Below, one piece after another: positions 1 to 9,779 of a DNA stretch of 64,000 nucleotides (positions are counted from its first letter, which is position 1; each line of letters starts with the position of its first letter). A program made the position numbers and the translations under genes. Where the stretch lies: contig JADCCX010000009.1 of the NCBI GenBank assembly GCA_020252485.1, positions 62,001-126,000 on the forward strand, in the 5' to 3' direction. The notes under the pieces are model-generated. The model made no database searches. It was not told the origin of the DNA and worked only from the letters and a program-made list of their open reading frames with translations. Source of the stretch: Methylocystis sp. GTDB taxonomy: Bacteria > Pseudomonadota > Alphaproteobacteria > Rhizobiales > Beijerinckiaceae.

Positions 1-809
1 GAGGCGACATCGGTTGAGAGATGCGCTGTCACCGAGACGAGCAGACCTGAAGGGACGGCCGCCAGAGCGATCCAGCGCAGGCGTTGCGGCCATGCAGGGC
101 TCTTGGCCGCAGCGTCAGCATTGCTGGCGCCAGTGGCTTCCATTGCCCGGGGCAGCATGGACCGCCAGATCGTCGTTGCCGCACAGGTGGCAAGGCCGGC
201 GGCGAGCAGGGCGAAGGCCAGCATCCAGCTGCGGGTCTGCGCCTGCAGGGGCAGCAACGGCTCGATCAGCAGCGGATAGGCCAGCAGGGCAATGAAGCTG
301 CCGACGTTCGACGCCACATAAAGCGCATAAGGATTGCCCGCCTCCGGGTGTCCGGAGCGCGCGATCCAGGATTGCAGCAGGGGCGCCGTCGCCGCAAGAA
401 CGAAGAACGGCAGTCCGACCGACGCGCAGAAGACGCCGATCAGCCAGAAGCCCTGGGCCTCTTCGGGCGGGGCGCCAAGCGCCTGCGATACCGTGAGCGG
501 CAGCATCAGGAAGGCTGCAACCACCAGCGCCGCATGAAGGATGACGGCCTGCCGCGGGCCGAGATAACGCGCCGAGAGATGGGCATAGAGATAGCCCAGC
601 AGCAGCAGCGTCTGGAAGAAGACCATCGCCACCGACCAGACGGCGGGCGAGCCGCCCAGCGACGGCAGCACCATTTTCGTGAACATCGGCTGCACGCCGA
701 AGAGCAGGAAGGCCGAAAGGCAGATGGTGAGGGCAAAAATATGCGGCAGATAATGGAACGCTGTGCTGCGCTCTGCATTCGCCGCTGCGGCCTGATCGAG
801 AACACTCAT
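1..809 (-). CDS. Fused MFS/spermidine synthase-type membrane protein, N-terminal part (cut by window edge)
   Basis: The minus-strand frame stays open from an ATG at 809 to base 1, so only about 269 N-terminal residues are visible. After a short polar start (MSVLDQAAAANAER) come several hydrophobic helices with signatures such as FLLFGVQPMFTKMVLPSLGG, FFQTLLLLGYLYAHL and PYALYVASNVGSFIALLAYP. These are typical of the membrane half of proteins annotated as fused MFS/spermidine synthase. The aminopropyltransferase-like C-terminus, if present, lies outside the window. A GGGAG motif sits 6 nt before the chosen ATG; another in-frame ATG directly precedes it at 812. Substrate and role are unknown for the family. 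Confidence 0.7.
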   Translation of the reverse strand, partial: MSVLDQAAAANAERSTAFHYLPHIFALTICLSAFLLFGVQPMFTKMVLPSLGGSPAVWSVAMVFFQTLLLLGYLYAHLSARYLGPRQAVILHAALVVAAFLMLPLTVSQALGAPPEEAQGFWLIGVFCASVGLPFFVLAATAPLLQSWIARSGHPEAGNPYALYVASNVGSFIALLAYPLLIEPLLPLQAQTRSWMLAFALLAAGLATCAATTIWRSMLPRAMEATGASNADAAAKSPAWPQRLRWIALAAVPSGLLVSVTAHLSTDVA

Positions 810-886
810 CATCAACTCCCGGAAGGGACGGGAATATGCCTGTGAGTTCTTGCCAAATTGCTCCCGGCAGCGCCGAAGGCGGAAAA

Positions 887-1366
887 TCAGGTCAAGGTCC
901 CGTTCCCGAACGGCACGGTCGGCTCGTCCTTGACCTTGGAGAGCGCCAGCGCCGTGCGCACCGAAGCGAGGTTCGGCATGGCCGTCAGCTGCGAAACGAA
1001 GGCCTGAAATGCTTCGAGGTTGGGAAAAACGCATTTCAGCATCAGGTCGATGTCGCCGGACAGCGTCCAGCTTTCGCGCACGGCGTCCCAGGCGCGGATC
1101 CGCGCTTCGAAGGCGTCGATCTCGGCCTTGGTCGTGCTCTTCAGCTGAACCATCGCGAAGCAGGAGACGCCGAAACCGAGGAGCCGGCTGTCCAGCAGCG
1201 CGCGATAGCCGCGAATCAGCCCGGCAACCTCCAGGGCCTTGACGCGGCGCAGGCATGGCGGAGCCGATATGCCGACCCGCCGGGCCAGTTCCACATTGGT
1301 GATGCTGCCATCCGCCTGCAGCTCCGCGAGGATCCTGAGGTCGATGGCATCGAGATGGTGGCGCAA
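887..1366 (-). CDS. Lrp/AsnC family transcriptional regulator
   Basis: 159-residue protein of standard Lrp/AsnC length. The N-terminal winged helix-turn-helix reads LDAIDLRILAELQADGSI...ELARRVGISAPPCLRRVKAL. The C-terminal RAM (ligand-binding) domain follows, with the family-typical GDIDLMLKCVFPNLEAFQAF. It starts with TTG at 1366; no better upstream start is visible. It is transcribed divergently from the ELM1-family gene at 1448, so the 81-bp gap probably holds both promoters. Regulators of this family usually control amino acid genes or a neighbouring exporter; the target here is not evident. Confidence 0.9.
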   Translation of the reverse strand: MRHHLDAIDLRILAELQADGSITNVELARRVGISAPPCLRRVKALEVAGLIRGYRALLDSRLLGFGVSCFAMVQLKSTTKAEIDAFEARIRAWDAVRESWTLSGDIDLMLKCVFPNLEAFQAFVSQLTAMPNLASVRTALALSKVKDEPTVPFGNGTLT

Positions 1367-1447
1367 GGCGATGCTCCGGTGTTAGACAGGCCATCCATCT
1401 CTAGCGCAAGCCGAACGAGACACAATCCTGCGCATGCTGTTCTCCCC

Positions 1448-3462
<2,015 letters not shown>

Positions 3463-3474
3463 AAGGTCTCTTCT

Positions 3475-3589
3475 CCCTCTCCCCGCGCTTGCGGGGAGAG
3501 GGCCGGGGTAAGGGGCCTGGTGATGGGGCGTTGAGCGAAGTCACCCCGCCCCTCATCCTGTCCTTCTCCCCGCAAGCGCGGGGAGAAGG
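3475..3589. repeat. Paired inverted GC-rich hairpin repeat (REP-like)
   Basis: Two perfect hairpins face each other. The first has 12-bp arms at 3475-3486 and 3491-3502 around a GCTT loop (CCCTCTCCCCGC arm). The second has 12-bp arms at 3562-3573 and 3578-3589 around AAGC (CCTTCTCCCCGC arm). The loops are reverse complements, so the two units are inverted copies of one element. There is no coding potential and no T-run for a classic terminator. Similar hairpins are common between genes in Rhizobiales chromosomes and may stop or stabilise transcripts. Confidence 0.75.
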
Positions 3590-3645
3590 GACGCTCACCT
3601 TGACCCCACCTGCTTGTCCTGCACTGCGCCAATCACCGCCCACCT

Positions 3646-3697
3646 GCTCATCCTGAGGTGCGGCTGAGCCTTGCGAAGGAGCCTCGAAGGACGCACC
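3646..3697. repeat. Interspersed intergenic repeat (CTCATCCTGAGG type)
   Basis: The stretch begins CTCATCCTGAGGTGC and continues to GCCTCGAAGGACGCAC. This combination is familiar from dispersed intergenic repeats in Bradyrhizobium and Methylobacterium relatives. No reading frame across it is convincing. Identification rests on remembered sequence similarity, not on a second copy in this window. Confidence 0.45.
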
Positions 3698-3825
3698 ACC
3701 GCTCCGCCATGCCAACGCATCACAGCCTCGTGGCCATTCGGCCACACCCGGAGGCAGAACGAAGACACAGTGAACAAATTCCCCTCGTTAACGGATGATT
3801 AGGGTTTCCCTGTTATGATCTTTTT

Positions 3826-3913
3826 ATCCCAATCCTTTGGGTCGAGTGGCTCCTGTCCACTTGTTTGACGCCTCCCTAAACTTTTGAAGGCCCGCTTCGG
3901 CGGGTCTTTTTTT
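3826..3913 (+). ncRNA. Candidate trans-acting small RNA with anti-Shine-Dalgarno motifs
   Basis: A compact RNA-like layout sits in an otherwise empty gap. A TATGAT box at 3814-3819 would start transcription near 3826; the -35 box is weak. Then come hairpin 1 (CCCAA 3828-3832 with TTGGG 3837-3841) and hairpin 2 (AGTGG 3845-3849 with CCACT 3857-3861), whose loop is CTCCTGT. An unpaired linker carries CCTCCCT at 3871-3877, and an intrinsic terminator follows. Exposed CUCCU and CCUCCC are typical of alphaproteobacterial Hfq-dependent sRNAs that pair with ribosome binding sites, for example the MmgR/suhB (ar8) type. The family assignment is from memory and no transcript evidence exists here. Confidence 0.55.
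3887..3913 (+). terminator. Rho-independent terminator
   Basis: The stem CCCGC (3891-3895) pairs with GCGGG (3900-3904) around a TTCG tetraloop. It can be extended by a G-T wobble, one G-C and two A-T pairs. A run of T follows from 3907. It fits the 3' end of the candidate sRNA. On the other strand it lies just past the stop of the SDR gene and, lacking a matching T-tract there, probably serves mainly the plus strand. Confidence 0.8.
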
Positions 3914-3919
3914 GCGGTC

Positions 3920-4699
3920 TCACAACGCAAACCCGCCATCCGCCAGATGAATCTGCCCGGTCGTGTAGCTGGCCTCGTCGCTGGCGAGATAGACGGCGAG
4001 CATGGCGATTTCCTCCGCCGTGCCGAGCCGCCCCATCGGCTGGCGGTCGATGAAGGCCTGGCGCGCTGCGGCCTCCGTCATCTTCGTCAGCGCGGCGAGA
4101 TCGCGGATGCGGCCGTCGAGCGAGGGGGACTGGATCGTGCCGGGGCAGATCGCATTGGCGCGGATGCCGCGCTTGATGAAATCCGCCGCCACCGCCTTGG
4201 TGAGGCCGATCACGGCCGCCTTCGTCGCGCCATAGGCATAGCGGTTGGGGATGCCGCGCACCGAGCCCGCGCCGGACGCGATATTGACGATTGACGCCGC
4301 CTGGCCGGAGGCGCTGGCCCGCTCCAGCATCGCGGGGAGAAAGGCCCGAATCATGCGGTGCATCGATTTCACATTGAGATCGAAGGAGAAATCCCAATCC
4401 GCCTCCGAGCAATCGAGCACCGTGCCGTGGTGCACGAAGCCGGCGGCATTGACGAGGATGTCGATGCCGCCGACCTTGGCGGCGAAGGCCTGCACCGCCT
4501 TCGTGGAGCGCACATCGAGCTTGCGTTTCTTCGCCCTGGGAATGCCATCGAGCAAGGCGGGGTTGAGGTCGGTCGCGTAAACGACGGCCCCTTCGCGGAC
4601 AAAAGCCTCGGCGATGGCGCGGCCGATGCCCTGTCCCGCCGCCGTTACGACGGCGATTTTTCCCTGAAGACGCAATTTTCCCAGAAGACGCCGGGTCAT
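3920..4699 (-). CDS. SDR family oxidoreductase, DHRS6/BDH2-like
   Basis: 259 residues from the ATG at 4699, preceded by a GGGGGAAA ribosome site; an in-frame extension upstream looks non-coding. The Rossmann motif is VVTAAGQGIGRAIAEAF, the NAG-equivalent is VNAAGFVHHGTVLDC, and the catalytic Tyr-Lys pair is YAYGATKAAVIGLTKAVAAD. The blocks FVHHGTVLDCSEADWDFS and NAICPGTIQSPSL closely recall mammalian DHRS6 (cytosolic 3-hydroxybutyrate dehydrogenase type 2 / 4-oxo-L-proline reductase). An NAD-dependent hydroxy-acid dehydrogenase is therefore likely; the exact substrate is inference. A PHB depolymerase lies two genes away, which would fit 3-hydroxybutyrate oxidation. Confidence 0.85.
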   Translation of the reverse strand: MTRRLLGKLRLQGKIAVVTAAGQGIGRAIAEAFVREGAVVYATDLNPALLDGIPRAKKRKLDVRSTKAVQAFAAKVGGIDILVNAAGFVHHGTVLDCSEADWDFSFDLNVKSMHRMIRAFLPAMLERASASGQAASIVNIASGAGSVRGIPNRYAYGATKAAVIGLTKAVAADFIKRGIRANAICPGTIQSPSLDGRIRDLAALTKMTEAAARQAFIDRQPMGRLGTAEEIAMLAVYLASDEASYTTGQIHLADGGFAL

Positions 4700-4784
4700 G
4701 GCTGATTTCCCCCTGTCGGATGCTTTTGCAATCATGGTATTCCCTGTTTCCCGCTTGCCGCAAGCCAATACCGGGGGCCGCCGC

Positions 4785-5402
4785 TTGACCATCGAAACAC
4801 CCGCTTCCGAAAAGCCGATGTCCTATCGGCGGGCGCTGATCATCGCGGCGGCGCTGAACTTCGCCATGATGTTCGTCGAGGTGGGCGGCGCACTCTATGC
4901 GAATTCGATCGCCCTCATGGCGGATGCGATTGATTTTCTGGAGGATTCAATCACTTACGTCATCGCCATCGCGCTCATTGGCCTCGGCCACAGGCCGCGG
5001 GCGGCCTTCGGCGCGATGACGGCCTTCCTGATGTTCGTGCCTGGAATCTGGATTGCCTGGAAGACAGTCAACCAGCTGCTGGAGGGCCTGCCGCCCGACC
5101 CGCTGCCGATGGGCGCCATCGGGCTTCTGGCGCTGGCGGTGAACGTCTATTGCGCCTTCATTCTGCTGCCGCACCGCAAGGGCGATTCGGCGCATCAGGG
5201 CGTCTGGCTCTCGACCCGCAACGACGCCATCGCCAATATCGCGATCGTGCTGGCTGCGGTCATCACCTCGTTCTGGGCCTCGGTCTGGCCGGATGTCATC
5301 GTGGGCATGGGCATCGCCGCGCTCAACCTGCACGCCGCCCTCCTCATCGCGATCCTCGCCTGGCAGGAATGGCGGGGAAAGGCGGCATCGGGCCCAGTGT
5401 AA
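4785..5402 (+). CDS. Small cation diffusion facilitator (CDF) family transporter
   Basis: About 205 residues, six hydrophobic segments and no C-terminal cytoplasmic domain, so shorter than the usual CDF length near 300. The transmembrane-2 site is DFLED within LMADAIDFLED, matching the DxxxD of YiiP. In segment 5 the usual HxxxD is STRND, so the histidine ligand is replaced by serine. It probably exports a divalent metal, but the altered site leaves the ion open. The start is uncertain: TTG at 4785 has a GGGGG upstream, while ATGs exist at 4734 and 4818. It is divergent from the SDR gene. Confidence 0.75.
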   Translation: MTIETPASEKPMSYRRALIIAAALNFAMMFVEVGGALYANSIALMADAIDFLEDSITYVIAIALIGLGHRPRAAFGAMTAFLMFVPGIWIAWKTVNQLLEGLPPDPLPMGAIGLLALAVNVYCAFILLPHRKGDSAHQGVWLSTRNDAIANIAIVLAAVITSFWASVWPDVIVGMGIAALNLHAALLIAILAWQEWRGKAASGPV

Positions 5403-5436
5403 GGAACGCGTTCGCCGATTGGCGCGCTGGACCTCT

Positions 5437-5451
5437 GGATCACGGTGATCC
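5437..5451. promoter_or_regulatory. 15-bp perfect palindrome between CDF and phaZ genes
   Basis: GGATCAC and GTGATCC flank a single G. It lies 34 bp past the CDF stop and about 170 bp before phaZ. It is too short and lacks a T-run for a strong terminator, so an operator is possible. Nothing else identifies it. Confidence 0.3.
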
Positions 5452-5507
5452 GTAAGAACACCTCCGTGGATCTGAAACATTGAATCCTTCATCAATTCTC
5501 TTTAGTG

Positions 5508-5516
5508 TGCAGTGCA
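5508..5516 (+). promoter_or_regulatory. Possible PhaR operator upstream of phaZ
   Basis: TGCAGTGCA, embedded in GTGTGCAGTGCAACA, has the TGC-N3-GCA form described for the PHA-responsive repressor PhaR in alphaproteobacteria. It lies about 104 bp before the phaZ start in the intergenic stretch 5403-5619, which otherwise shows no gene. The assignment is inference from the motif and the downstream gene. Confidence 0.4.
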
Positions 5517-5619
5517 ACAAGATCGGGGCGAGGCAGGCCTGCGACGGCTTTCCATCCGCCTCGGCCATCGACGAATGGCAGGCAGCGGCCTGCCCTTTCG
5601 AGACAAAGGGTCAATACGC

Positions 5620-6918
5620 ATGAACCGCGGCATGTACTTTCTGTACGAAACAACCTTCATGGCCATGGCGCCGGCGCGGGCGATGGCCGATGCATCCCGG
5701 CTGTTCTACACCAACGTCGCCAATCCGCTCAGCCACACGCAATTCGGGCGCACCATGGCCGCCTCGGCGGAGATGTTCGAGCGCGCCACAAGGCGCTACG
5801 GCAAGCCCGCCTTCGACCTGCCGTTCACGGTGATGGACGGCAAGGAAGTGGCGGTGAGCGAGAGGATCATCTGGAAGAAGCCGTTCTGCCAGCTCATTCA
5901 TTTCGAACGGGCGCTGGCGCCCAGGACAACAGCTCAGCCAAAGGTGCTGATCGTCGCGCCCATGTCCGGCCATTACGCGACGCTGCTGCGCGGTACGGTC
6001 GGGGCCTTCCTGCCCACCCATGAGGTCTACATTACCGACTGGATCGATGCCCGTATGGTGCCGATAACCGAGGGCGGTTTCGACCTCGACGATTATATCG
6101 ACTATATCATCGAGCTTTGCGAATTGCTGGGGCCGGATGTCCATCTGATGGCCGTCTGCCAGCCGGCAGTTCCCGTTGCTGCCGCTGTCGCCCGCCTTGA
6201 GGCGATGGACAGCCCGCATATCCCGCTGTCGATGACGCTGATGGGCGGCCCGATCGACACGCGCAAAAGCCCCACCGCCGTCAACAAGCTGGCGGAGGAG
6301 CGCGGCATCGACTGGTTCCAGAAGAACTGCATCATCAAGGTGCCCTTCCCGAACGCCGGTTTCTACCGTGATGTCTATCCGGGTTTCCTGCAGCTTTCGG
6401 GCTTCATGGCCATGAACATCGATCGCCACATGACGGCGCATTGGGACATGTTCAGCCATCTCGTCCGCAGTGACGGCGATTCGGCCGAGAAGCACCGTGA
6501 CTTCTATGATGAATATCTCGCCGTGATGGATCTGACGGCGGAGTTCTACCTGCAGACGGTGGATACCGTTTTCGTCAAGCATGCGCTGCCGAACGGCACG
6601 ATGAAGCATCGCAGCGAGCCTGTGGATCTCAAGGCGATCAGGCGCTGCGCCGTGATGAGCGTCGAAGGCGAGAACGACGATATCTCGGGCGTCGGCCAGA
6701 CGAAGGCGATGCACGATCTGTGCGTTAACCTCCCCAAGGACAAACAGCTCTACCATCTGCAGAAGGATGTCGGCCATTACGGCGTCTTCAATGGCTCGCG
6801 GTTCCGCAAGGAGATCGCGCCGGCCATCAAGGGCTTCATGGCGAAGCAGGGGGCTTCCGCCAAGAGCGGTTCGACGGCCAAGCTCTCGGTCGTGCCAAGC
6901 TCCTTCGCCGCCGAATAG
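5620..6918 (+). CDS. phaZ: Intracellular polyhydroxyalkanoate (PHB) depolymerase
   Basis: 432 residues from ATG 5620, the usual size of intracellular PhaZ; M5 (MYFLYETT) is an alternative start. It degrades stored polyhydroxybutyrate to 3-hydroxybutyrate or short oligomers at the granule. The nucleophile is a cysteine in AVCQPAVPVAAAVA (C180), as in the Ralstonia PhaZ1 family, not a serine lipase box. The oxyanion-side PMSGHYATLLRGTV and C-terminal KDVGHYGVFNGSRFR (catalytic His) are present. There is no signal peptide. The last 30 residues are Ala/Ser-rich and poorly conserved. It converges on ggt with only 9 bp between the stops. A TGC-N3-GCA motif upstream suggests PhaR control. Confidence 0.93.
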   Translation: MNRGMYFLYETTFMAMAPARAMADASRLFYTNVANPLSHTQFGRTMAASAEMFERATRRYGKPAFDLPFTVMDGKEVAVSERIIWKKPFCQLIHFERALAPRTTAQPKVLIVAPMSGHYATLLRGTVGAFLPTHEVYITDWIDARMVPITEGGFDLDDYIDYIIELCELLGPDVHLMAVCQPAVPVAAAVARLEAMDSPHIPLSMTLMGGPIDTRKSPTAVNKLAEERGIDWFQKNCIIKVPFPNAGFYRDVYPGFLQLSGFMAMNIDRHMTAHWDMFSHLVRSDGDSAEKHRDFYDEYLAVMDLTAEFYLQTVDTVFVKHALPNGTMKHRSEPVDLKAIRRCAVMSVEGENDDISGVGQTKAMHDLCVNLPKDKQLYHLQKDVGHYGVFNGSRFRKEIAPAIKGFMAKQGASAKSGSTAKLSVVPSSFAAE

Positions 6919-6927
6919 GCAAGCGTT

Positions 6928-8592
6928 TCAGGAGAGCGTGAAGCGGACGCCCGCCCGCGCCAATCCGCCGGCGATGCCGACGGGGGTGCCGTCCGCCCGC
7001 CAGCAGGCGGCTCCGGTCATCAGACCACTCTCCGCGAACGAGACGGCGTTCATGCCGCCGGCGACACGGTTGACGCGGGTTATGCTGTGGCCCCGCGCAA
7101 TGAGCGCGGTTTCAAGTTCCGCCGTGAAGGCGGGCTCAAGCTCAATTGGGCCGCCCTCCGTCCAGAGCCTTGGGGCTTCCACGGCCTCCTGCGGGCTCAT
7201 GCCATGGTCGATGAGATTGACGATCGCCTGCAGCGCCGAAGGGAAGATGCGCAACCCGCCGGGCAGGCCGAGCGCATGCAGCACCCGGCCATCCTTCGCC
7301 ACCATCATCGGCGCCATCGAGGTGAAGCAGCGCTTGCCGGGCGCGATCGACAGCGCCCGGCCTGGATGCGGATCGAAATTATACATGTAATTGTTGGCGA
7401 GGAGCCCGGTGCCCTCGATCATCACGCAGGCGCCGAAAAGGCCGTTCAGCGTCTGCGTGGCGCTGACGACATTGCCTTCCGCATCCGCCACAGTGACATG
7501 GGTCGTGTCGGCCGATTCTGGCGCCGCGATGCCGGGGCCCCAGCTTTGCGCCTGGTCCAACAAGATCGCGGAGCGGCGCTCGGCGGCATAGGTTTTCGAG
7601 ATCAGCCGCTCGACCGGAACGTCGACGAAGGCGGGATCCGCGGTCGCGACGGCGCGGTCGGCGAAGGCGATCTTGAGCACTTCGGCCAGCAGATGACAGG
7701 CATCCGGCGAACCGAAACCCATGCCGCCAATATCGAAGCCTTCGAGGATGGCGAGCATCTGGGCGATGTGCACGCCGCTGGAGGCGGGCGGCGGCGGGCC
7801 GATGATCTCGTGGCCGCGATAGGTGGCGCGGATGGGTTCGCGCCTGATGGTCGCGTAATTGCCAAGATCAGCCGTGGACATCACGCCGCCCGCTTCCCGA
7901 AGCCGGGTTGTGACAATGTCTCCGAGCGGTCCCTGATAAAGGATGGATGGTCCTTCGACGGCGACGGTACGGAGCGTTGCGGCAAAATCCGGCCGGACGA
8001 GCCGGACGCCCGCTTCCAGCGGGACGCCATCGGGCAGGAAGAGAGCGGCCAGGGCACGGTCGGCGGCGATGTCCGCCGCGCAATCGGCGATGCAATCGGC
8101 GAGATAGGGGGTGACGGTGAAGCCTTCCTCCGCCAGCCGGATGGCGGGGGTCATGATCGAGGCGAGCGGCAGGCGGCCATGCTCGCGGATCGCCTCGCAC
8201 CAGCCGGCCAAAGCGCCGGGAACGGCGACAGCCAGCGCTCCGATTTCGTTCCGGCGGCCCTCGACCGCCCGCGCATTGGGGAGTTTGCCGTCGGTGGTCG
8301 GCTTGAACATGTTCCCGCTCGCCGCGCCGGGCGCAGTGCTGAGGCAATCAAGGATGCTGTGGCTGCCATCGGCGAGCCTCAGATGCATGATTCCGCCGCC
8401 CAGCACGCTCACCATCATCGGCTCCACAACGGTGAGCGCGAAGAGCGCGGCAGCGGCCGCATCGATGGCATTGCCGCCCGAGAGCATGATTTCGGCGCCC
8501 GCCGCAGAGGCCAGCGGATGGTTGGTCACCACCATGCCGCGCGAGCCGGTCGCAGGGTGCTTTTCGAGGCTGAAGGGCGCGTATCGCGTCAT
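6928..8592 (-). CDS. Gamma-glutamyltransferase family protein
   Basis: 554 residues without a signal peptide, so predicted cytoplasmic unlike periplasmic E. coli Ggt. It is an Ntn-hydrolase that self-cleaves before the catalytic threonine; the motif TTHVTVADAEGNVVSATQT is intact, as are MLSGGNAIDAAAAALFAL near the start and GLPGGLRIFPS near the end. The start ATG at 8592 overlaps the anmK stop (ATGA, 8589-8592), so the two genes are translationally coupled. Cytosolic members act on gamma-glutamyl compounds, glutathione conjugates or cephalosporin-like acyl amides; the substrate is not known here. A second, divergent paralog lies at 62394-63986. Confidence 0.9.
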   Translation of the reverse strand: MTRYAPFSLEKHPATGSRGMVVTNHPLASAAGAEIMLSGGNAIDAAAAALFALTVVEPMMVSVLGGGIMHLRLADGSHSILDCLSTAPGAASGNMFKPTTDGKLPNARAVEGRRNEIGALAVAVPGALAGWCEAIREHGRLPLASIMTPAIRLAEEGFTVTPYLADCIADCAADIAADRALAALFLPDGVPLEAGVRLVRPDFAATLRTVAVEGPSILYQGPLGDIVTTRLREAGGVMSTADLGNYATIRREPIRATYRGHEIIGPPPPASSGVHIAQMLAILEGFDIGGMGFGSPDACHLLAEVLKIAFADRAVATADPAFVDVPVERLISKTYAAERRSAILLDQAQSWGPGIAAPESADTTHVTVADAEGNVVSATQTLNGLFGACVMIEGTGLLANNYMYNFDPHPGRALSIAPGKRCFTSMAPMMVAKDGRVLHALGLPGGLRIFPSALQAIVNLIDHGMSPQEAVEAPRLWTEGGPIELEPAFTAELETALIARGHSITRVNRVAGGMNAVSFAESGLMTGAACWRADGTPVGIAGGLARAGVRFTLS

Positions 8593-9683
8593 GGCTTCCA
8601 TATCCTTCCGCCGCTCATTGGCCGGGGCACGCCGGTTGTCGCCGGCAGGCTGAGCGGCAGGCCCATCCGGGCCCGCACGGCCAGAAAGGCAAAGCATTGC
8701 GCTTCCAGGAGATCGCCGTTCCAGCCGACGGTTTCGACGGGCTCCACCGGCACGGCCAGCTTCTCGGTGAGGCCCTGCATGATATGGGCATTGTGACGGC
8801 CCCCGCCCGTCACCAGCCAGCGGTGCGGCTTGCGGGGCACATGGCGGAGCGCATCCACAGTGGCGGCGATGGTGAAGGCGGTCAGCGTCGCCGCAGCATC
8901 GTGATCCGCCAGCCTGTCGGTCGCCTTTGCGCGGAGGTGAAAGTCGTTCCGGTCGAGGGACTTCGGCGGTCTGGCATCGAAGAACGGGTTCGCCATGAGC
9001 ACCGCCAGAACCGCCGCATCCACCTTGCCCTCCCGCGCAATGCGGCCGCCGTCATCATAGGGGACGCCGAAGCGGCTGATCATCAGATCGTCGATCAGAG
9101 CGGATGCCGGGCCGGCATCGAAGGCGATGATCGTCTCGCCGTCGAGATAGGTGACATTGGCGACGCCGCCGAGGTTGAGGACCATCAGCGGTTGGGGGAG
9201 GCCGGCGGCCAGCGCCGCATGATAGAGCGGGACCAGCGGCGCGCCCTGGCCGCCCGCCTTGACATCCGCCGTGCGGAAGTCGTCGACCACGGGGATGCCG
9301 AGCATGGCCGCCATGCGCTGCCCCAGGCTGAGCTGACGCGTGAAGCGCTTCTCCGGCCGGTGATAGACAGTCTGGCCGTGGTTGCCGATGAGATCGATCG
9401 CGGTCCGGTCGAGGCCTTCCTTGCGGATGAAGCCATCAATCGCGGCGGTGAAGGCGTCGGTGACGGCCTCCTCCAGCGCCGTCAGCGGATCACGCTCGGC
9501 CCGCGACGGATCCTCCAGAAAGGCGAGCAGCTGCCGGCGCAAGGGCTGGGGATAGGGCGCCATCATGCCCGGCCCGGTCTGCACGATCTGCAGTCCATCC
9601 GTCCTGATCAGCGCGATATCGATCCCGTCCATCGAGGTGCCGCTGATCACGCCGATCGCGGTGCTGAGAGTCGTCATCGCCAT
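8589..9683 (-). CDS. anmK: Anhydro-N-acetylmuramic acid kinase
   Basis: 364 residues. AnmK cleaves and phosphorylates 1,6-anhydro-MurNAc released from peptidoglycan, giving MurNAc-6-phosphate for recycling. The phosphate-binding motif GVISGTSMDGIDIALI is at the N-terminus. GNHGQTVYHRP, FNTGGxxN-equivalent VLNLGGVANVTYL and the C-terminal VTGGGRHNAHIMQGL all match the family. It opens a two-gene operon with the gamma-glutamyltransferase. On the other strand, just upstream, lies the tail of a NagA-like amidohydrolase gene, consistent with a former amino-sugar recycling cluster. Confidence 0.96.
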   Translation of the reverse strand: MAMTTLSTAIGVISGTSMDGIDIALIRTDGLQIVQTGPGMMAPYPQPLRRQLLAFLEDPSRAERDPLTALEEAVTDAFTAAIDGFIRKEGLDRTAIDLIGNHGQTVYHRPEKRFTRQLSLGQRMAAMLGIPVVDDFRTADVKAGGQGAPLVPLYHAALAAGLPQPLMVLNLGGVANVTYLDGETIIAFDAGPASALIDDLMISRFGVPYDDGGRIAREGKVDAAVLAVLMANPFFDARPPKSLDRNDFHLRAKATDRLADHDAAATLTAFTIAATVDALRHVPRKPHRWLVTGGGRHNAHIMQGLTEKLAVPVEPVETVGWNGDLLEAQCFAFLAVRARMGLPLSLPATTGVPRPMSGGRIWKP

Positions 9684-9779
9684 GCGGTGTCCGATTCAGG
9701 CCGTTGCTTGCAATCGATATCCGGCGCGATGAGCCTTTTCCATAGGCAATGCGTCCTAAAGGGCCGGCAAGGGTCCAAA

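Noticed and set aside
836-1447. Open frame extending the ELM1-family gene more than 600 bp upstream
   Set aside because: It is antisense to the well-supported Lrp regulator and its predicted peptide has shadow-type composition; the family homology begins near 1448.
3475-3589. Short CRISPR-like or phage-att interpretation of the paired hairpins
   Set aside because: There are only two inverted units, no regular spacers, no cas or integrase genes, and the pattern matches ordinary intergenic repeats.
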